Shown: in pieces, positions 42,050-54,699 of the stretch
How positions within the stretch are numbered: position 1 is the stretch's first letter
Layout: the number at the start of each line of letters is the position of its first letter
Assembly (NCBI RefSeq): GCF_023078275.1
Contig: NC_062977.1
Span: 17,133,118-17,197,117, forward strand
Direction of reading: 5' to 3'
Length of the DNA stretch: 64,000 nt
Source of the DNA: Leguminivora glycinivorella
Taxonomy: Eukaryota > Arthropoda > Insecta > Lepidoptera > Tortricidae
The notes under the pieces: generated by a model
Database searches by the model: none
What the model saw: only the letters and a program-made list of their open reading frames with translations
What the model was told of the DNA's origin: nothing
Made by a program: the position numbers and the translations under genes

Positions 42050-43500
42050 AGGCCGGCAGTCGACCGGCGGCGGGTAAATAAAGTGCAATGACAAATAAAC
42101 AATGAGCCAACCCGGGGTATTTTTACGTTCTGGCCTTGCCTGTACTGAATCACCGTTACCTTTAATACTTTATGAACCTTTAATGGCTAATTTAAAACAT
42201 CATTTTTCCAAATTATGGGCCTGATGGGCTGCGTACCAGGTGAAAATTGAGTGCGTCCTGAAACTACTCAGAAATACTACTGATGAGTCAGTTATAATAC
42301 CAATGATATTTTTGCTCTCTTTTTAAGGATAGCCGATTTGGGTAGGTAATTTTGTTAGCTGGGTAGGGGTTCAGTCAACTTTGGGGACCACATCTAAGAC
42401 CTAAAGTATTAATATTATGAATGAAAGTGGACGGATGTAATAAAAAAGAAAATCCGAGGAAAAGGTGACCTTTGTGAGAGATGACCATTGACCAATATCA
42501 CCTCCTACATTTTCATATTGCTCATGTCTGCTGAGAATTTCCTTTATTTAAAAATCCTGTCTTGCTTTCATGATCCAGATTTGATACGAATGAGCATTCA
42601 ATAATGTGGAATGGAAATTGGGAGAGTAAATTCAAACCTAAACAATAAGTTCTTTTGCAAAAATAACATTTTTGGCATAAGCTTTTATTGCCTACCTTTC
42701 TTTCAACAGTCACCTACTGCTCTCCGAGACGTTTCTAAAAACGCCTTACTCGATGGGGATACGACGTTTCATAACAGAGTTCCTATTACTACCTTTCTGC
42801 TCCATCATCAGCTCCATGATACCATAATATTGCATTGTCACGTGATTTACATACGTGTGAAAAGTTTCTGCTCAATCGGAAACCGGGAAGTGAGTCAAAT
42901 TTAGCTGACTGCGTTTTGACCCAAACTAACATATCTACTTGTATAACAAGGCAAATGGAATAAAAGCTTGTAGAAAACAATTTCTCGTTTCATTCCTTTT
43001 TGCCAGTTACATTTGAAATTTCTTATCGGATTGTGAATTTATTTCCGTAATTTTGAATTAATTCTCCGAATTCGACGTAGGTAGCACGTACGTTACATGA
43101 AAACTTTGTCGTGATCGAAGTACTTACGCGTACATGACTTGCAGGTATTCGACTGCTCAAGATACGATCCATATCCAACGCTTATCAAGATCAAAATTAA
43201 CTCGCCCCCGTAATCTGTAAAGCTTATCTCGCAAAGCCAATTTAAATCTACGAAGTTAATCCACTTCCGAACACCGCAAAACGCTGCGTCTATCAAACCT
43301 GGCATAAATTATTACCCGTGGCTAGTCGATAATAGATCCACGACCTGTCATAAATTTCATTGCAATCGTGGATCTGGGTGATCAATTTGCGAGTCGAGTG
43401 ACTGGGTTGCTACTGAAAGAAATAACGCCACATTTGTGGAATTCGGAACGTCTTTGATCTTGCGCGGTTAAAAATAAAACTGTTTAGAAGTAATTTTACT
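42050..43500. other. Intergenic stretch, no gene recognised
   Basis: Open frames here are short and lack splice or family support. No repeat pair was seen except the short MITE family C remnant around 42000-42050. Confidence 0.4.
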
Positions 43501-43619
43501 TGAAATTCCTTCAGCAGTTTTAATTATCATGATTGCTATCGCAGGTTTTCCTTATTACTTTATGGTTTAGCTTTAAATATAGAAATGAGCGAAAGTAAGT
43601 TCGGTAAAAGGTAGTTGTT

Positions 43620-43860
43620 TTGGTATCGGTTGTGGTGAAGTTGGTATTATCGGGCAGGGCGGGCGCTGGGCGGCCGGTGGGGGCTGTGCGCGCGTGCGCG
43701 GGCCCGGGCGGCGGCGGCGGCGGCCCCGGCAGTGCGCGAGCCGTCACCGTCGCAAGCCGCGCGCCATGGCCGCGCCGCGCGCTCGCTGACGCCCGACCGC
43801 GCCCGTCCCGCGCCGACCGCGACTTCTCGGCCGAGCCCACACCTCAATACGCCGCCGCTA
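43620..43860 (+). promoter_or_regulatory. CpG-rich probable 5' exon of an unidentified gene
   Basis: An abrupt GC-rich island (gggcccgggcggcggcggcg and following) ends in the consensus donor gccgctag|gtaaagt at 43860/43861. This is the usual look of a developmental-gene 5' UTR exon in Lepidoptera. The Kozak-like gccatgg near 43764 opens a frame that stops after seven codons, so it would be an upstream ORF. Both strands have long GC-driven frames, which I regard as artefacts. The downstream partner exon is not proven. Confidence 0.5.
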
Positions 43861-43869
43861 GGTAAAGTA

Positions 43870-44850
43870 AACTATACTTGTGTTGACTCGCGACCCTTGT
43901 GTTCTCGTCGCATGCTCCGTTCGTGACGGATGGGTAATGTTATCAGTAGTACGCACGTTGCTCCAATACCGCGACGTCATACGAGCTATCTTCGATTTAT
44001 CTGAACTCTTCCGAGCGGGCTCCCAGCGTCGATAAACGGCCGCGTGCTGCGCATCCAGCTGCTCCGATGCCTTGTCGGTTAGTTCGTTCACCATAATCTT
44101 TCTCTTTGTTAGAATTAGCCTTGTTAAGTAGATAGTCCCGTTTTGCCGTCCCGTCCCTATCTGATGTCATCTGCTCGGAGCTTCAGTGAGAGTGGGTGTT
44201 ACATAACAAGGCTTCCACTCTTGGCTGGCTCTAACATGCTTTTAGCCCTGATTACAATCTGTAGAGCTTGCATGAGTTGAGCAAATGTTTTCAGAGGTTT
44301 CATTTATAAAATAACATTTCGATGTTTATGTTGTGTTTGTTTACGTTCGTAGCATAGAATACAAGTGTTATTTCCTTCTTTCGTAGCAACTATGGTAATA
44401 TACCTAAATCAAAAAGTATGTTAAAGATATGTTTCTATTTTGAGCTTTTTTACAACTTTTCAAGAAATTTAATTAGCAGTATGGGGACTATATGCCTATT
44501 TACCTACCACTTAGTAAGATCACTTAGATAGTTTAGGCACCTAAACCAATCGACTATTACAGTTGATTAGCGTAGTTATCAATATTCACGTGCGACTTTT
44601 GTAGACACATCTACAAGTCTAGCGACATATCTACAAAGAAAACAGATTGGAGACACGCAGAGGTCGAGCGGTGATCGGTGTTAATTGGTCCATAACGACC
44701 GCACGACATTTGAGATGTGTTTTCACCAAGTTGCTCATGGGAAAAGACGTCTTCTCTGTCAGGCGATTGTCCTTCTGCGGGGCATGTGGCTCCCCTCCTA
44801 AGGCTGAGGTACGTGTGTTTTTCACCAACAACAATCACCAAAAATGTTTT
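43870..44850. other. Putative intron sequence after the CpG-rich exon
   Basis: No second exon is visible. Frames on both strands at 44611-44856 overlap each other and have no family support. Confidence 0.35.
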
Positions 44851-44856
44851 ATCTAA

Positions 44857-45105
44857 GGTAGGTAAATTTTATGTTTTTCCTACTGAGAATCACAATCCCT
44901 TTCGATCTAGGGCAAAAAACAAGATACAAAATAATGGTCCCAAGCTTTTCTATTATTTTGCATACTTTCCACTTTGTAACCGCTGTACTAAGTGTTTGAA
45001 AAATGGTAACAAAGCGGAAAAAATAAAATTGGGACGCTTTTTTCCACCTAGTAGGATGGAAAGGACTCGTCATTCTGAGTAGGAAAAACATTAAATTTAC
45101 CTACC
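44857..45105. mobile_element. MITE (aggtaggtaaattttatg)
   Basis: aggtaggtaaattttatgtt mirrors acattaaatttacctacct. Inner cctactgagaatcac / attctgagtagg extends the inverted repeat to about 35 bp. A diverged relative occupies roughly 48905-49095. Confidence 0.7.
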
Positions 45106-45323
45106 TATTTTAGAAAAAAAGTTTTTGAATCTTTTTTCGCGAAAATGCCCGTATACATAAATGCCACTCAAACTTTTCTTGCCCAATCTCAAATCTGAAT
45201 TTCTGCAAGATTATTATTTAATGTCAGCTAATCTTCTGCTTGGTTATGTAAAGTGCAAAGGCGCGTCAATATTTAAAATATTGAGGTTCCGTCAAATAAA
45301 TTCCTAATAAGCATTAGTATAAG

Positions 45324-45445
45324 TCCGTTTTCACATTATCCGATCCGATATCGGATTGAAATCAATGAGAAAAATCCAAGATTGCGCCTGTAATGTATGG
45401 GATTTCGGTCCGATATCCGATATCGGATCGAATAATGTGAAAACG
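45324..45445. mobile_element. MITE family E, copy 3
   Basis: ccgttttcacattatccgat to ggatcgaataatgtgaaaac. Confidence 0.84.
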
Positions 45446-46435
45446 CATTTACGCCTAACCTCTAAATAAGCAAATTAGTTGCGACATCCGTAACATACAT
45501 TATGTCGTTGCTAAATCATAAACTTAATTAGTAATTAGTGATTACCTATAGACGGAAAGGGAATGGGTACATTCAGCATAGTAATAAAGATATTCTTCAA
45601 TATATTTGTCAACTTTGATCGTCACTATTTCAGTATTCACTAACTAATATAACTACATACCATCCAGCAATATTAAATTTGTGAATGTGCACGGGAAAAC
45701 GTCCCACTTTCTCGATTGCTATAAAGCCGCTTGGTCAGTTTATTCATATAAAGATACAAGTAAATCTCGCCTTAATGGTAACCGACAAAGTGGGGCGTTT
45801 TACTAAACACACTCACATTTTACTATTCCAATCAATTAAAATCAAAATTGTGTATAGGTATGTTTGTTTTGTTCGCTTACGAGTAATGCTGCAGCCTTCT
45901 TACCATCATTATTAAACGATTTGTTAGATGGGCTTCCCAAACGCTTTAATTCCTTGCAACTAATTTTCTTTTCGCATTTTTTCCCGAAAGCGATTATCCT
46001 AGTCCGTTTTTTCTTCGGCAGCTTATTTATTACAGTCGCTTAGCTCCTGTTTCCGATATTTTTTGGTCCGAATTTTAACCTGCAGGTTATTTGTGAATTC
46101 TTTTTTTTTTTTCGTGCGTTTTTTTATCCGTAGCTTACTAACCATTATTGAGTATAAATTTATTAAAATGCAAATTATATGCACACTTGCATGTCTAAAC
46201 AACGTTGAGCTAATATTGTTTGTAGGTAATTGTTTCTCCTAGGTTAGTATTTAAGTGCTGCCGCATTAAATCAGTATAATAAATTGGCTCCGTGGTGAGT
46301 GAGACATAGCTATAATATAATACTAACAGTGAGCCTTAATAAACGTTTTTAATACAGTATAAGTATGTTAGCATTGTACTTAAATGGAATTTGTTCCTTT
46401 TTGACATTAGGTAGGTATGGCTCGCACCACCCTTA

Positions 46436-46568
46436 GTGCGTTTTCACATTATCCGATCCGATATCGGATGTCGGACCGATATTCCGTACATTACGAGCTC
46501 CATCTTGGATTTTCTCCATTGAAATCCTTCCGACATCTGATATCGGATCGGATAATGTGAAAACGCAC
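46436..46568. mobile_element. MITE family E, copy 4
   Basis: agtgcgttttcacattatcc to gataatgtgaaaacgcact, the longest arms of the four copies. Confidence 0.86.
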
Positions 46569-46650
46569 TTAGTCATGGACCATTGATTACCATATGTCTA
46601 TACAAATAACTCACATTTACTGATGTATGGAGTTACAACTCTTCCCTTAG

Positions 46651-47330
46651 AGGGTGCGCCCACGGGCGACTTTTCGAAGCGACTTTTTTGTCGCGACCAT
46701 GGGCTAGTATTTTATGTGCGATTACGAAGCGACGCAACTTTTCATAAAAAACCGGCCAAGAGCGTGTCGGGCCACGCTCAGTGTAGGGTTCCGTAGTTTT
46801 CCGTATTTTTCTCAAAAACTAACTGAACTTATCAAGTTCAAAACAATTTCCTAGAAAGTCTTTATAAAGTTCTACTTTTGTGATTTTTGTCATAAACATA
46901 TGGTTCAAAAGTTAGAGGGGGCGGGGCGCACTTTTTTTTCATTTAGGAGCGATTATTTCCGAAAATATTAATATTATCAAAAAACGATCTTAGTAAACCC
47001 TTATTCATTTTTAAATACCTATCCAACAATATATCACATGTTGGGGTTGGAATGAAAAAATATATCAGCCCCCACTTTACATGTAGGGGGGGGGGGTACC
47101 CTAATAATTTTTTTTTCCATTTTTTATTTTTGCACTTTGTTGGCGTGATTGATATACATATTGGTACCAAATTTCAGCTTTCTAGTGCTAACGGTTACTG
47201 AGATTATCCGCGGACGGACGGACGGACGGACAGACAGACATGGCGAAACTATAAGGGTTCCTAGTTGACTACGGAACCCTAAAAATACGTAAGTCGCCGA
47301 GCAACTTTGTCGCCCGTGGGCGCGCACCCT
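46651..47330. mobile_element. MITE (agggtgcgcccacgggcgac) split by repeat F
   Basis: agggtgcgcccacgggcgac and the mirror gtcgcccgtgggcgcgcacc bound an element whose middle holds a full repeat F copy (46746-47285). Removing the insert leaves about 140 bp. Confidence 0.8.
46746..47285. mobile_element. Repeat F, copy inside a MITE
   Basis: aaccggccaagagcgtgtcg to gactacggaaccctaaaaa, with a (cggacgga)n tract. Confidence 0.74.
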
Positions 47331-47479
47331 TACTTATTCCTCTATGATTTTGATGAAGTACAGAAAGAAGTGAAGTCCAAATGGCATTATTGGTTTTGCT
47401 GTGATTTTGTATTCTATGTCCTTCCCCGCATTTATGGATTATAATTTTATGAGACACAGGGCCATCTCGACTGGCGATT

Positions 47480-47775
47480 AATTGAAATGATTTATTAGCC
47501 CGTGTGGTGACGGGTTAAGAATTTCACCAGCCCCTTTCTTCCCGTGGGTGTCGTAGAAGTCGACTGTGGGATACGGGTTAAATTGTGGCGTAGGCTCGAC
47601 TGGCAACCTGTCACTGCAATGTCACAATTTTCGTCACAATTTTCGTCACAATTTTCGTCACAATTTTCGTTTTTTTTTTCAACCCCATTTTGCCAAGAGT
47701 GGCACTGAAACTTGAGTAGTTCATGTGCTCTGCCTACCCCTTTATGGGATACAGGCGTGATTGTATTTTATGTTA
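47480..47775 (+). mobile_element. RTE-like LINE 3' UTR
   Basis: tttcttcccgtgggtgtcgt, cgactgtgggatacgggtta and ctctgcctacccctttatgg, then gatacaggcgtgattgta, match the conserved 3' end of moth RTE elements. The last words also end the LINE at 11363. A fourfold 12-bp tandem (cacaattttcgt) lies at about 47621-47670. Confidence 0.75.
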
Positions 47776-48354
47776 TTTTCCATGTGTGTTACCACTAAAC
47801 ACGCGTACCATATGTGTTCACAGATGCCTAATAAAAAATTATAAACAAAATAAATTAAAAAGTAACTTAGGTACTTGAAGCTTGCTGAATCATAATAAAA
47901 TTTGAAATTACATATGTCCCTAAACTAATTTTCTTAGTAGCCTGCCTCTCAATCTTCACTTGCCACATAGTTCTAATTTAACTCGCTTATGCAGCTGTCT
48001 CTGTTCAATGCGTAGGTTTTATGAGTAAGTTCTGACTCATACGGCCTCATTCGAAGTTTAATATACGTTAATTATTGGCTCTAGATATGATATATGTAAA
48101 TAGCCAGATCCAATCCATATCGTTGTCTAGAGCTAATATTTGACGTATAAAGTTCGAAGCGAGCCGATAATTGCTTCTTTATAATTAGGGCGTGGATCTT
48201 CTGGAATAAGTATGTGAATAGTGTAGTTTACGTAAGTGTTTATTTAAAAAAAACTTAAAAACATGTAATGAAAGTTCCAAGTTTTTTTTTGTTTTATACA
48301 AATAGCTCTAAGTAGGTATATTAATTAATATTCTTCATGAAAGAATACAGCAAA

Positions 48355-48497
48355 AGGGAGTGTACAAGTTTCTAATGGGGTGGCAACGCGCATGTGACAC
48401 TGTTTGAGTTGCAGGCGTCCATAGGTTACGGTGACCGCTTTACATCAGGCGGGCCGTATGCTTGTTTGCCACCGACGTAGTATTAAAAAAAAAAAAA
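48355..48497 (+). mobile_element. SINE (gcgggccgtatgcttgttt family) with poly(A)
   Basis: gggagtgtacaagtttctaa through gttgcaggcgtccataggtt to cgtatgcttgtttgccaccg and a run of A. Confidence 0.7.
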
Positions 48498-48512
48498 GAA
48501 CTGTCCAAGCGC

Positions 48513-48832
48513 TGGTGACCTAGCGGTAAGAGTGTGCAACTTTCGATCCGGAGGTCGCGGTTTCGAACCCGGCTCGTACCAATGAGTTTTTCAGAACTTA
48601 TGTGCGAAATGTCATTTGATATTTTCCAGTCGCTTTTCGGTGAAGGAAACCATCGTGAAGAAACCGGACTAATTTCTATAAGGCCTTAGTTACCCTTCGG
48701 GTTGGAAGGTCAGATGGCAGTCGCTTTCGTAAAACTAGTGCCTACGCCAAATCTTTGGATTAGTTGTCGAAGCGGACCCCAGGCTTCCATGAGCCATGGC
48801 AAATGTCGGGATAACGTAAGGAGGATGATGAA
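48513..48832 (+). mobile_element. tRNA-derived SINE, full-length reference copy
   Basis: agcgctggtgacctagcggt (A-box region), B box ggtttcgaaccc, tail cggtgaaggaaaccatcgtg and gggttggaaggtcagatggc. It is the intact counterpart of 18964-19381 and 22923-23085. Confidence 0.85.
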
Positions 48833-49597
48833 AGAACTGTCCAATGAAATGAGCATTTTTTTTTTTTTCGCCACTTTTATGAAATGTGATGTTATTGAAA
48901 AAAATGCTATTTTACTCAGAATCACTAGCTTTTTCAATCCTAGTAGTTAAAAAAATTGTCCCATACGATTTTTTCTTATTTTGTTAACAAAAGAGGAAAG
49001 TAACAAAAATGTATGAAAATTCTGGGACACTTTTTGTCTCCCAGTGAGATTGAAAGTACTCGTGATTCTGAGTACAATTGACCTAAAATTCCCTAAAAAA
49101 ATCAAAATAAAAAAATGGCAAAAAAATAAGTAATGCTCAAATATAGAATTCTTCATGTAAAAATTGTCCAATGAATATTTTTTGCGTAAAAAAGGGAAAA
49201 AAAATACTTTTATTACATTTTTTAAATGTTCTTTAGTTATTCAAATATGTGACATTTTCCTTACCTATACCTACCATCCCAAAAGCTTTCGAACTGTTAT
49301 AACCTAGTTTACAAGTTTTGTTTAATTCCCTATTATAAAGTGCTCACGTTTCTTCACTATTCAGATATGAGTACGGTAGAATTAATCGTACCATTTGCTC
49401 GCCACGTTTTCTTTGTCCGAAGCACGTGGCGCGCCGTAAACAAATGTGTTTATATTCGATCACTCTCATAACACTCTCCGTGCTACAGCCACAGTATACA
49501 TGAGGAATCAGTACGCTTTTTCACTGTTATATGCGATGATGCATAGGTAACTCAGGAAGGCTTATGTAGAAGATACACATTAAATGTACAGTCACCT

Positions 49598-49712
49598 GCA
49601 ATAACATTTACTATTCGAAATCCGCAATAATATCTGACGCGATCTTTTGTAGAGCCACATGAGCGTGTCACAGCTTTTTGTGGCCTTCTTAAAGTAACAT
49701 GCTATTGCAGGT
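49598..49712. mobile_element. MITE (acctgcaataacat)
   Basis: acctgcaataacatttac mirrors taacatgctattgcaggt. 115 bp. Confidence 0.65.
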
Positions 49713-50064
49713 GTCTGTTGACGACGAAGGGAAAGACTGTTAAATATTTATGCTGTTTTGTATCATTTTGATTGGCTTCAATTACTAAAGAGCTGAAAAA
49801 CCTGAAGTAGAAGTCAATTAATTATTGACTGGTTATTTTTGGACAGAATAACACACTTCTAACTGCATAAATGTCTGTGCTGATTCCAGTGAAAATTCAT
49901 AAACGGGCACATTCAAATTCATAAACGGGCACTAGTGCCTGATCGTAGTTTGAAATTCGTAATTTGATTTTTTTTTCTTATTGACCCAATGTTTCTCTTC
50001 TTCCTTGCGTTTTCTCGACATATTGTTTCGGCTCATAGCAGCCTGGGTCCGCCTTGACAACCAG

Positions 50065-50190
50065 CGGGCCGATTTTTGAGTCTCACGCGTTCGAATTCAG
50101 AAAATTGACACTGAAAATAAAAAGCAAGTCACCGTTTTCAACCGGTATTTTAGTGACAAAATCCCGTATGCGAGATTCAAAAATCGCTCT
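50065..50190. mobile_element. Family D repeat, single copy
   Basis: gggccgatttttgagtctca to atgcgagattcaaaaatcgc, matching the left arm of 31549-31795. Confidence 0.75.
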
Positions 50191-50199
50191 CCTGTCCCG

Positions 50200-52540
50200 A
50201 TAATTGGCGTAGAAAGTAGAAGTGGTTCTGACTTTATAAGTCATAAAATGTAATATACTGTGGACATAATTTATCTGTTACACAAATCCACAACACTAAC
50301 TGCCGCATGTTTTTGCTCAGCGATAAATAACGGCAAACGTATGAGGTAATAGCGGTTAATAAAACCTATGGTAGATAAACAGTTTTTAAAGTATTTTGGA
50401 AGAGGATTCCGGTGTTATTCGGCGATGATCATCATTAACAGTCGTGAACATCTCATCATAGACATTTTATATATTACTCCTTAAGGACATGCTTAACAAG
50501 CCTAAGAATAGGCTACTTGACCCTTTTTTAAAGTTTGTCTTACTGTCCAATTAACCGAAAAAAATATCACTATATTTTATTATGACTTATAAACCGCAAA
50601 AAATATTTTTAAAGAATACTTTTACGTAATCAGGCCAAAACAACATCAGGCATGTCATCTATAGATTTTCTGTGAATGAAGTAATTTAGTGCGAAAACAA
50701 CACTTTCTGACACTTTAAGTACGAGGCATAAAGGTCATTATGTCAGTGATCGATCTGACATGAATTCTATGACAGCCGACAGCGTTTTCGGTGGCCAAAA
50801 TAAAAATAAAAAAACTTACTATTTTGAATTAAAAATACGTAGCCATCGTACACATTTAATACCCAAAATCATTAAATATTGATTTCTTATGTCAAATATT
50901 ACAGAAGACAATCATTTATTGTGCCAAATTAGATATGAGTCTAGTAGTCTTATTGTACCGATTCTTTGGCGTCAAAATCCCTTTTATTGACGCCAAGCGC
51001 GCTTAGTCGCTTCACGACTCAATAATTATAAATGAATATTGTTGAAACATCTATCATTAATTAGTTAGTAACAAGTGCCTACGAAATACGGCATGTGCAG
51101 ATATGTATGACGATGGTCATGTGCGTTACTACCAAACGCACGCTAATGACCTGTTTTTTTTTACTCGACATCACAGCGTCAATCTTTCTTTAAATATTGT
51201 CTGTAATTAGGGAAGGTTTTTTTATATTGATCATGTTAAAAGTAGTTAGGGACATTCCATTATATTGTACATAAGTACTTGCTACTTTTAATTTAAATTA
51301 TCCTGCCATTGAAATCCTATAAGATAACTAACGAGAGCTCAATATTTCTTCTGTGTCAGTTGCGTCTTTTTGGTATTAACCATGAGATTAGTTGACAAGC
51401 TGCTTCTAATTTTAGCAATTGTATACAATTTTTAACACGTAGTCGTACTAAGCACCTATTTGTACCTAAATGTAAGCACGAGTAGAATCTTTCTGGCACA
51501 TTCAGCGTTTACGTTATGTGGGGTCGGTAAAACTTGTCTTCCTCTTCCATACTCCTCTATTTTCGTCATCTCAGCCGTAACTTGAGTTTTTCTCGTAATA
51601 TCCTCTTTCACACAAACCATCCATCGTTTGGTCTAACCTTCCCTCTCAGTCCATCAAGATCCATCTCTAACATTATTTTGCTAGTTACCAGTGCAGGACG
51701 GCATATTATGCTACATATTATTAGGCAAGTATCTAAAGAATAGATTAATTAAACCTTATATGACGTAATGTGTTGGCCATTTAAGACGTTATGGCAATGA
51801 CATGCGATTGATGCGTTCCCCTATAAGGGTGGCAGAATTACCTAATGACGTCTTCAGTTGCCTAACTAAGAAAATAATAGGAGGTATGACTTTTTTTTAT
51901 ATTTAGAACACAAACAGTCACATAAACAAATGAGTTGGTGTACTACAATGTAGGTACTAAGTAATGAGGATAAAAAAACACCTAGAGGTTCATTACTGAA
52001 TATAAAGATTGTTAACATACCAACAAAAATATGTAAGCAAATAGGTAAGCAAAAGAAATCATGAACAGTAGGTAATATAATACTTAAGATACAACACCTT
52101 CTTATTTGATAATATGTATCTTATAAACTGCGGAAACTGTCTATCTTCTAAAGGGCATGTTTATAGATAGCCAATTGGTTACGTTCCTTAATTAGAACCG
52201 CCAGGTTTATCTACCTCGGTAGAATTATCTTATTTAATTTTATTATTTTAGCCTTTTCGACTAAACATAATATCTAATTAATCTACATAAAAAACTACAA
52301 ACGCCAATGCCTCTACAAAAATCATAAGGTGAATCACTTCTTAAATCACTGGCAGTGTCTAAACAGTTTAAAAACGAAATTCCTCGGGATCCCACCTAAA
52401 ATAAATATTCCCACAAATCCACTGCCGTTGAATTGTTATATTTTGTAATTTTACCAATCGATTTAAGAATATTAAATATAGGAGGGACCATATTTGATCT
52501 CAGGAACAGATGATGGTTCATGCATAAGTAAAAACTGAAA
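50200..52540. other. AT-rich stretch without recognisable genes or repeats
   Basis: Frames are short and unsupported. No inverted or tandem repeat of note was found. It may be intron of the gene that starts near 43.8 kb. Confidence 0.4.
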
Positions 52541-52546
52541 TAGATA

Positions 52547-52590
52547 TCCATACTAATATTATAAATGGGGTGTGTGTGTCTGTTTTAGGG
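52547..52590 (+). mobile_element. Lep1-like Helitron 5' end fragment
   Basis: A|TCCATACTAATATTATAAAT then ggggtgtgtgtgtctgtttt, after which the family sequence stops. Confidence 0.7.
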
Positions 52591-52713
52591 TTGCAAGTAG
52601 AAAAAAAAACTAATGTTTTTTTTTAGAATTATGAAGAAAAACATGAAAAAAAAACCGAGCACCGTTATTTTATGAACAAATAATTCGACAATAACGGTTT
52701 TTCGTGAGTTGAC

Positions 52714-52960
52714 GACCGGTCTGGCTCAGTCGGTAGTGACCCTGCCTGCTGCGCCGCGGTCCTGGGTTCGAATCCCGGTAAGGTTTGTGTGATGAGCACA
52801 GATATTTGTTCCTGAGTCATGGATGTTTTCTATGTATATAAGTATGTATTTATCTATTTAAGTATGTATATCGTCGCTTAGCACCCATAGTACAAGCTAT
52901 GCTTAGTTTGGGGCTAAGTTGATCTGTGTAAGGTGTCTCCCCAATATTAAATATTAATAT
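52714..52960 (+). mobile_element. tRNA-derived SINE (gtctggctcagtcggtagtg)
   Basis: A box tggctcagtcggtagtg, B box gggttcgaatcccgg, tail atgagcacagatatttgttc and ttagtttggggctaagttga. It lacks a tRNA cloverleaf, so it is a SINE and not a tRNA gene. Confidence 0.83.
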
Positions 52961-53073
52961 TTGTAACGTGTTTCAATAACAATAACGTACATTTTAATTA
53001 GATTAACTACATTCAGTATACAAACGTTTATATTGGGAAATCCCTGATGCGGCGTGCAGCGTGGAGAGGGAGT

Positions 53074-53123
53074 GAGAAGATTTCAGTCCCCCCTCCCAAC
53101 TGAGGGGGGACTGAAATCTTCTC
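53074..53123. repeat. Perfect 22-bp-stem hairpin with 6-base loop
   Basis: gagaagatttcagtcccccc tc, loop ccaact, and its exact complement. It has no flanking copy in the window. Confidence 0.75.
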
Positions 53124-53127
53124 GAGG

Positions 53128-53245
53128 CTGAGGCGTAGGGTTAGAGCCGGCGTAGCTTTATTTGACGTTCATATGCGCATTGTAATATGCCTACTTGAAA
53201 AATAAATATTTCATTTTCATTTTTTTTTTTCATTTTCATTTTCAA
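53128..53245 (+). mobile_element. LINE 3' tail, uninterrupted copy
   Basis: agccggcgtagctttatttg, acgttcatatgcgcattgta, atatgcctacttgaaaaata and a (cattttcatttt)n end. It shows the pre-insertion state of the locus at 18906-19410. Confidence 0.72.
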
Positions 53246-54173
53246 AAGGTATACTACTATTAAAGCTTACTAAAACATTTCTCTGTTTGATGTTCAAAAA
53301 AACCTCTTCCAGAATAAGTATTGAACTGGTTTTAATGACTGTGGCCACTTTCATGATGATTGACGTAGGTAGGTACTTACCTCACACATAACATTTAAAG
53401 TTTGCACTAACCAAATTACGCGAAAGCGATCTTCATTATAAGGTCGTATCAAAACCTTAACACATTATTAAATCGCAATTAGTCTTAAGTACGAATATCT
53501 AGGTGACATTAAGCTTCAGAATCTTTATCTATCACCCTCAATAGTAGGTGCGTGTCGGTATGAGAGATATCACGAGTCCCACATATTATGGAAATGATCA
53601 CACCTCAAGGCCAAAATTTGCGTTTAAAATTCGGGTCAGAACCGCCTAATTTATTAACGACGCATGGTGTGGCACAGGCGAGGCCACCTACTTATCTCAC
53701 TTATCTAAAGGTGCTTAAGCCTCCCGAAAATTCCCGCGCGCGTAAAAATTTACGACTTGAGAAGAGATTTTAGCGTTATCTGTTTTATCAGGAGATATTG
53801 CGAGGTGCCGTGAGTCTGTCGTTTGCTAAACAATAGTAATTTATCTGGGCGCTATATCGCACGCAGGCCGCTGTCCGCTATATGAATCCCCAGTCTGAAT
53901 GGTGTTCCAATCGTTTACTCGGCCGTGTACACACTATGAGTAGTGCACATGTTGTGTATAGTGTTGGCAAACGCGTGCATTCTTGAGATGTATGTTTTAG
54001 TTATTTACTAGCCGAGGTGAGTGATATTTTAATCTTTCGATTGCTTCAAAGTTGTTGAAATTTACTGTTCCCAGTCTATTTCCATTTCAAAGCAGTAATG
54101 CATTGTTTTGAAGTTTTGGAACTTGAATGAAACTTTATTAGCTCTAAACACACCTAATGTAACTTTTCAGATA

Positions 54174-54231
54174 CCACAAATCAATGACATCGTTAGATGA
54201 ATTTGCACATTCATCAACATGGCTTATCAAG
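54174..54231 (+). CDS. Possible small 5' exon of an unidentified gene
   Basis: Acceptor-like acttttcag (to 54173) is followed by a leader and ATGGCTTATCAAG, then gtataat as a weak donor. A possible leader exon ends at ctagccgag|gtgagtg near 54018. The arrangement suits a first coding exon after a 5' UTR intron, but only four codons are visible and no family evidence exists. Confidence 0.25.
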
Positions 54232-54699
54232 GTATAATAGTTTATTTATTTTATTTACTGCGTCACTTTGGCATCCTAAACCTTATATATGAGTTTAACT
54301 GTTATTGGAATAAATTTGGGTAAATACAAAGTTTCTGTGTCTACAGAAAATATTTTGCGTTCAAATACTGAACTTCACGCAGACATATTCGCGGCTGTAA
54401 GCTAGTTCGGATCTAAACGGAGCTAACCGCTACGTAAATAGTGGTTTATACTGCGGTAATGAACATTACATAATTTACCTAGTATTACTGCATGTGGCAA
54501 GGTGGTTGTTTGTGCCTCGTTTAATGGCCAGGGCTGGACCGATCACGCAAGCATCCTTCCATTATTACTGCGGACTTTGCCGAGTCCGAGTGCAGATTAC
54601 TAACATTACGAGTATAAATAATGTTAATATTCGTGAAAATATTGAGCATGATTTGATATAAACATCAAACTTACCATAAATCTCATACTTTTAAACGAG

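Noticed and set aside
43620..43865. 81-codon GC-rich frame
   Set aside because: Composition-driven: overlapping long frames exist on both strands. The donor at 43861 and upstream-ORF layout fit a 5' UTR exon better.
47621..47670. Short tandem repeat resembling a CRISPR-like array
   Set aside because: Four 12-bp direct repeats without spacers, inside a LINE 3' UTR in a eukaryotic genome.
48513..48590. Possible tRNA gene
   Set aside because: Dispersed SINE with the same head at 18964-19381 and a 3' part at 22923. The internal promoter is SINE-derived.
52714..52790. Possible tRNA gene (A and B boxes)
   Set aside because: The A/B-box region is followed by a SINE tail and occurs again at 36388. 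No intact cloverleaf or anticodon arm could be drawn.
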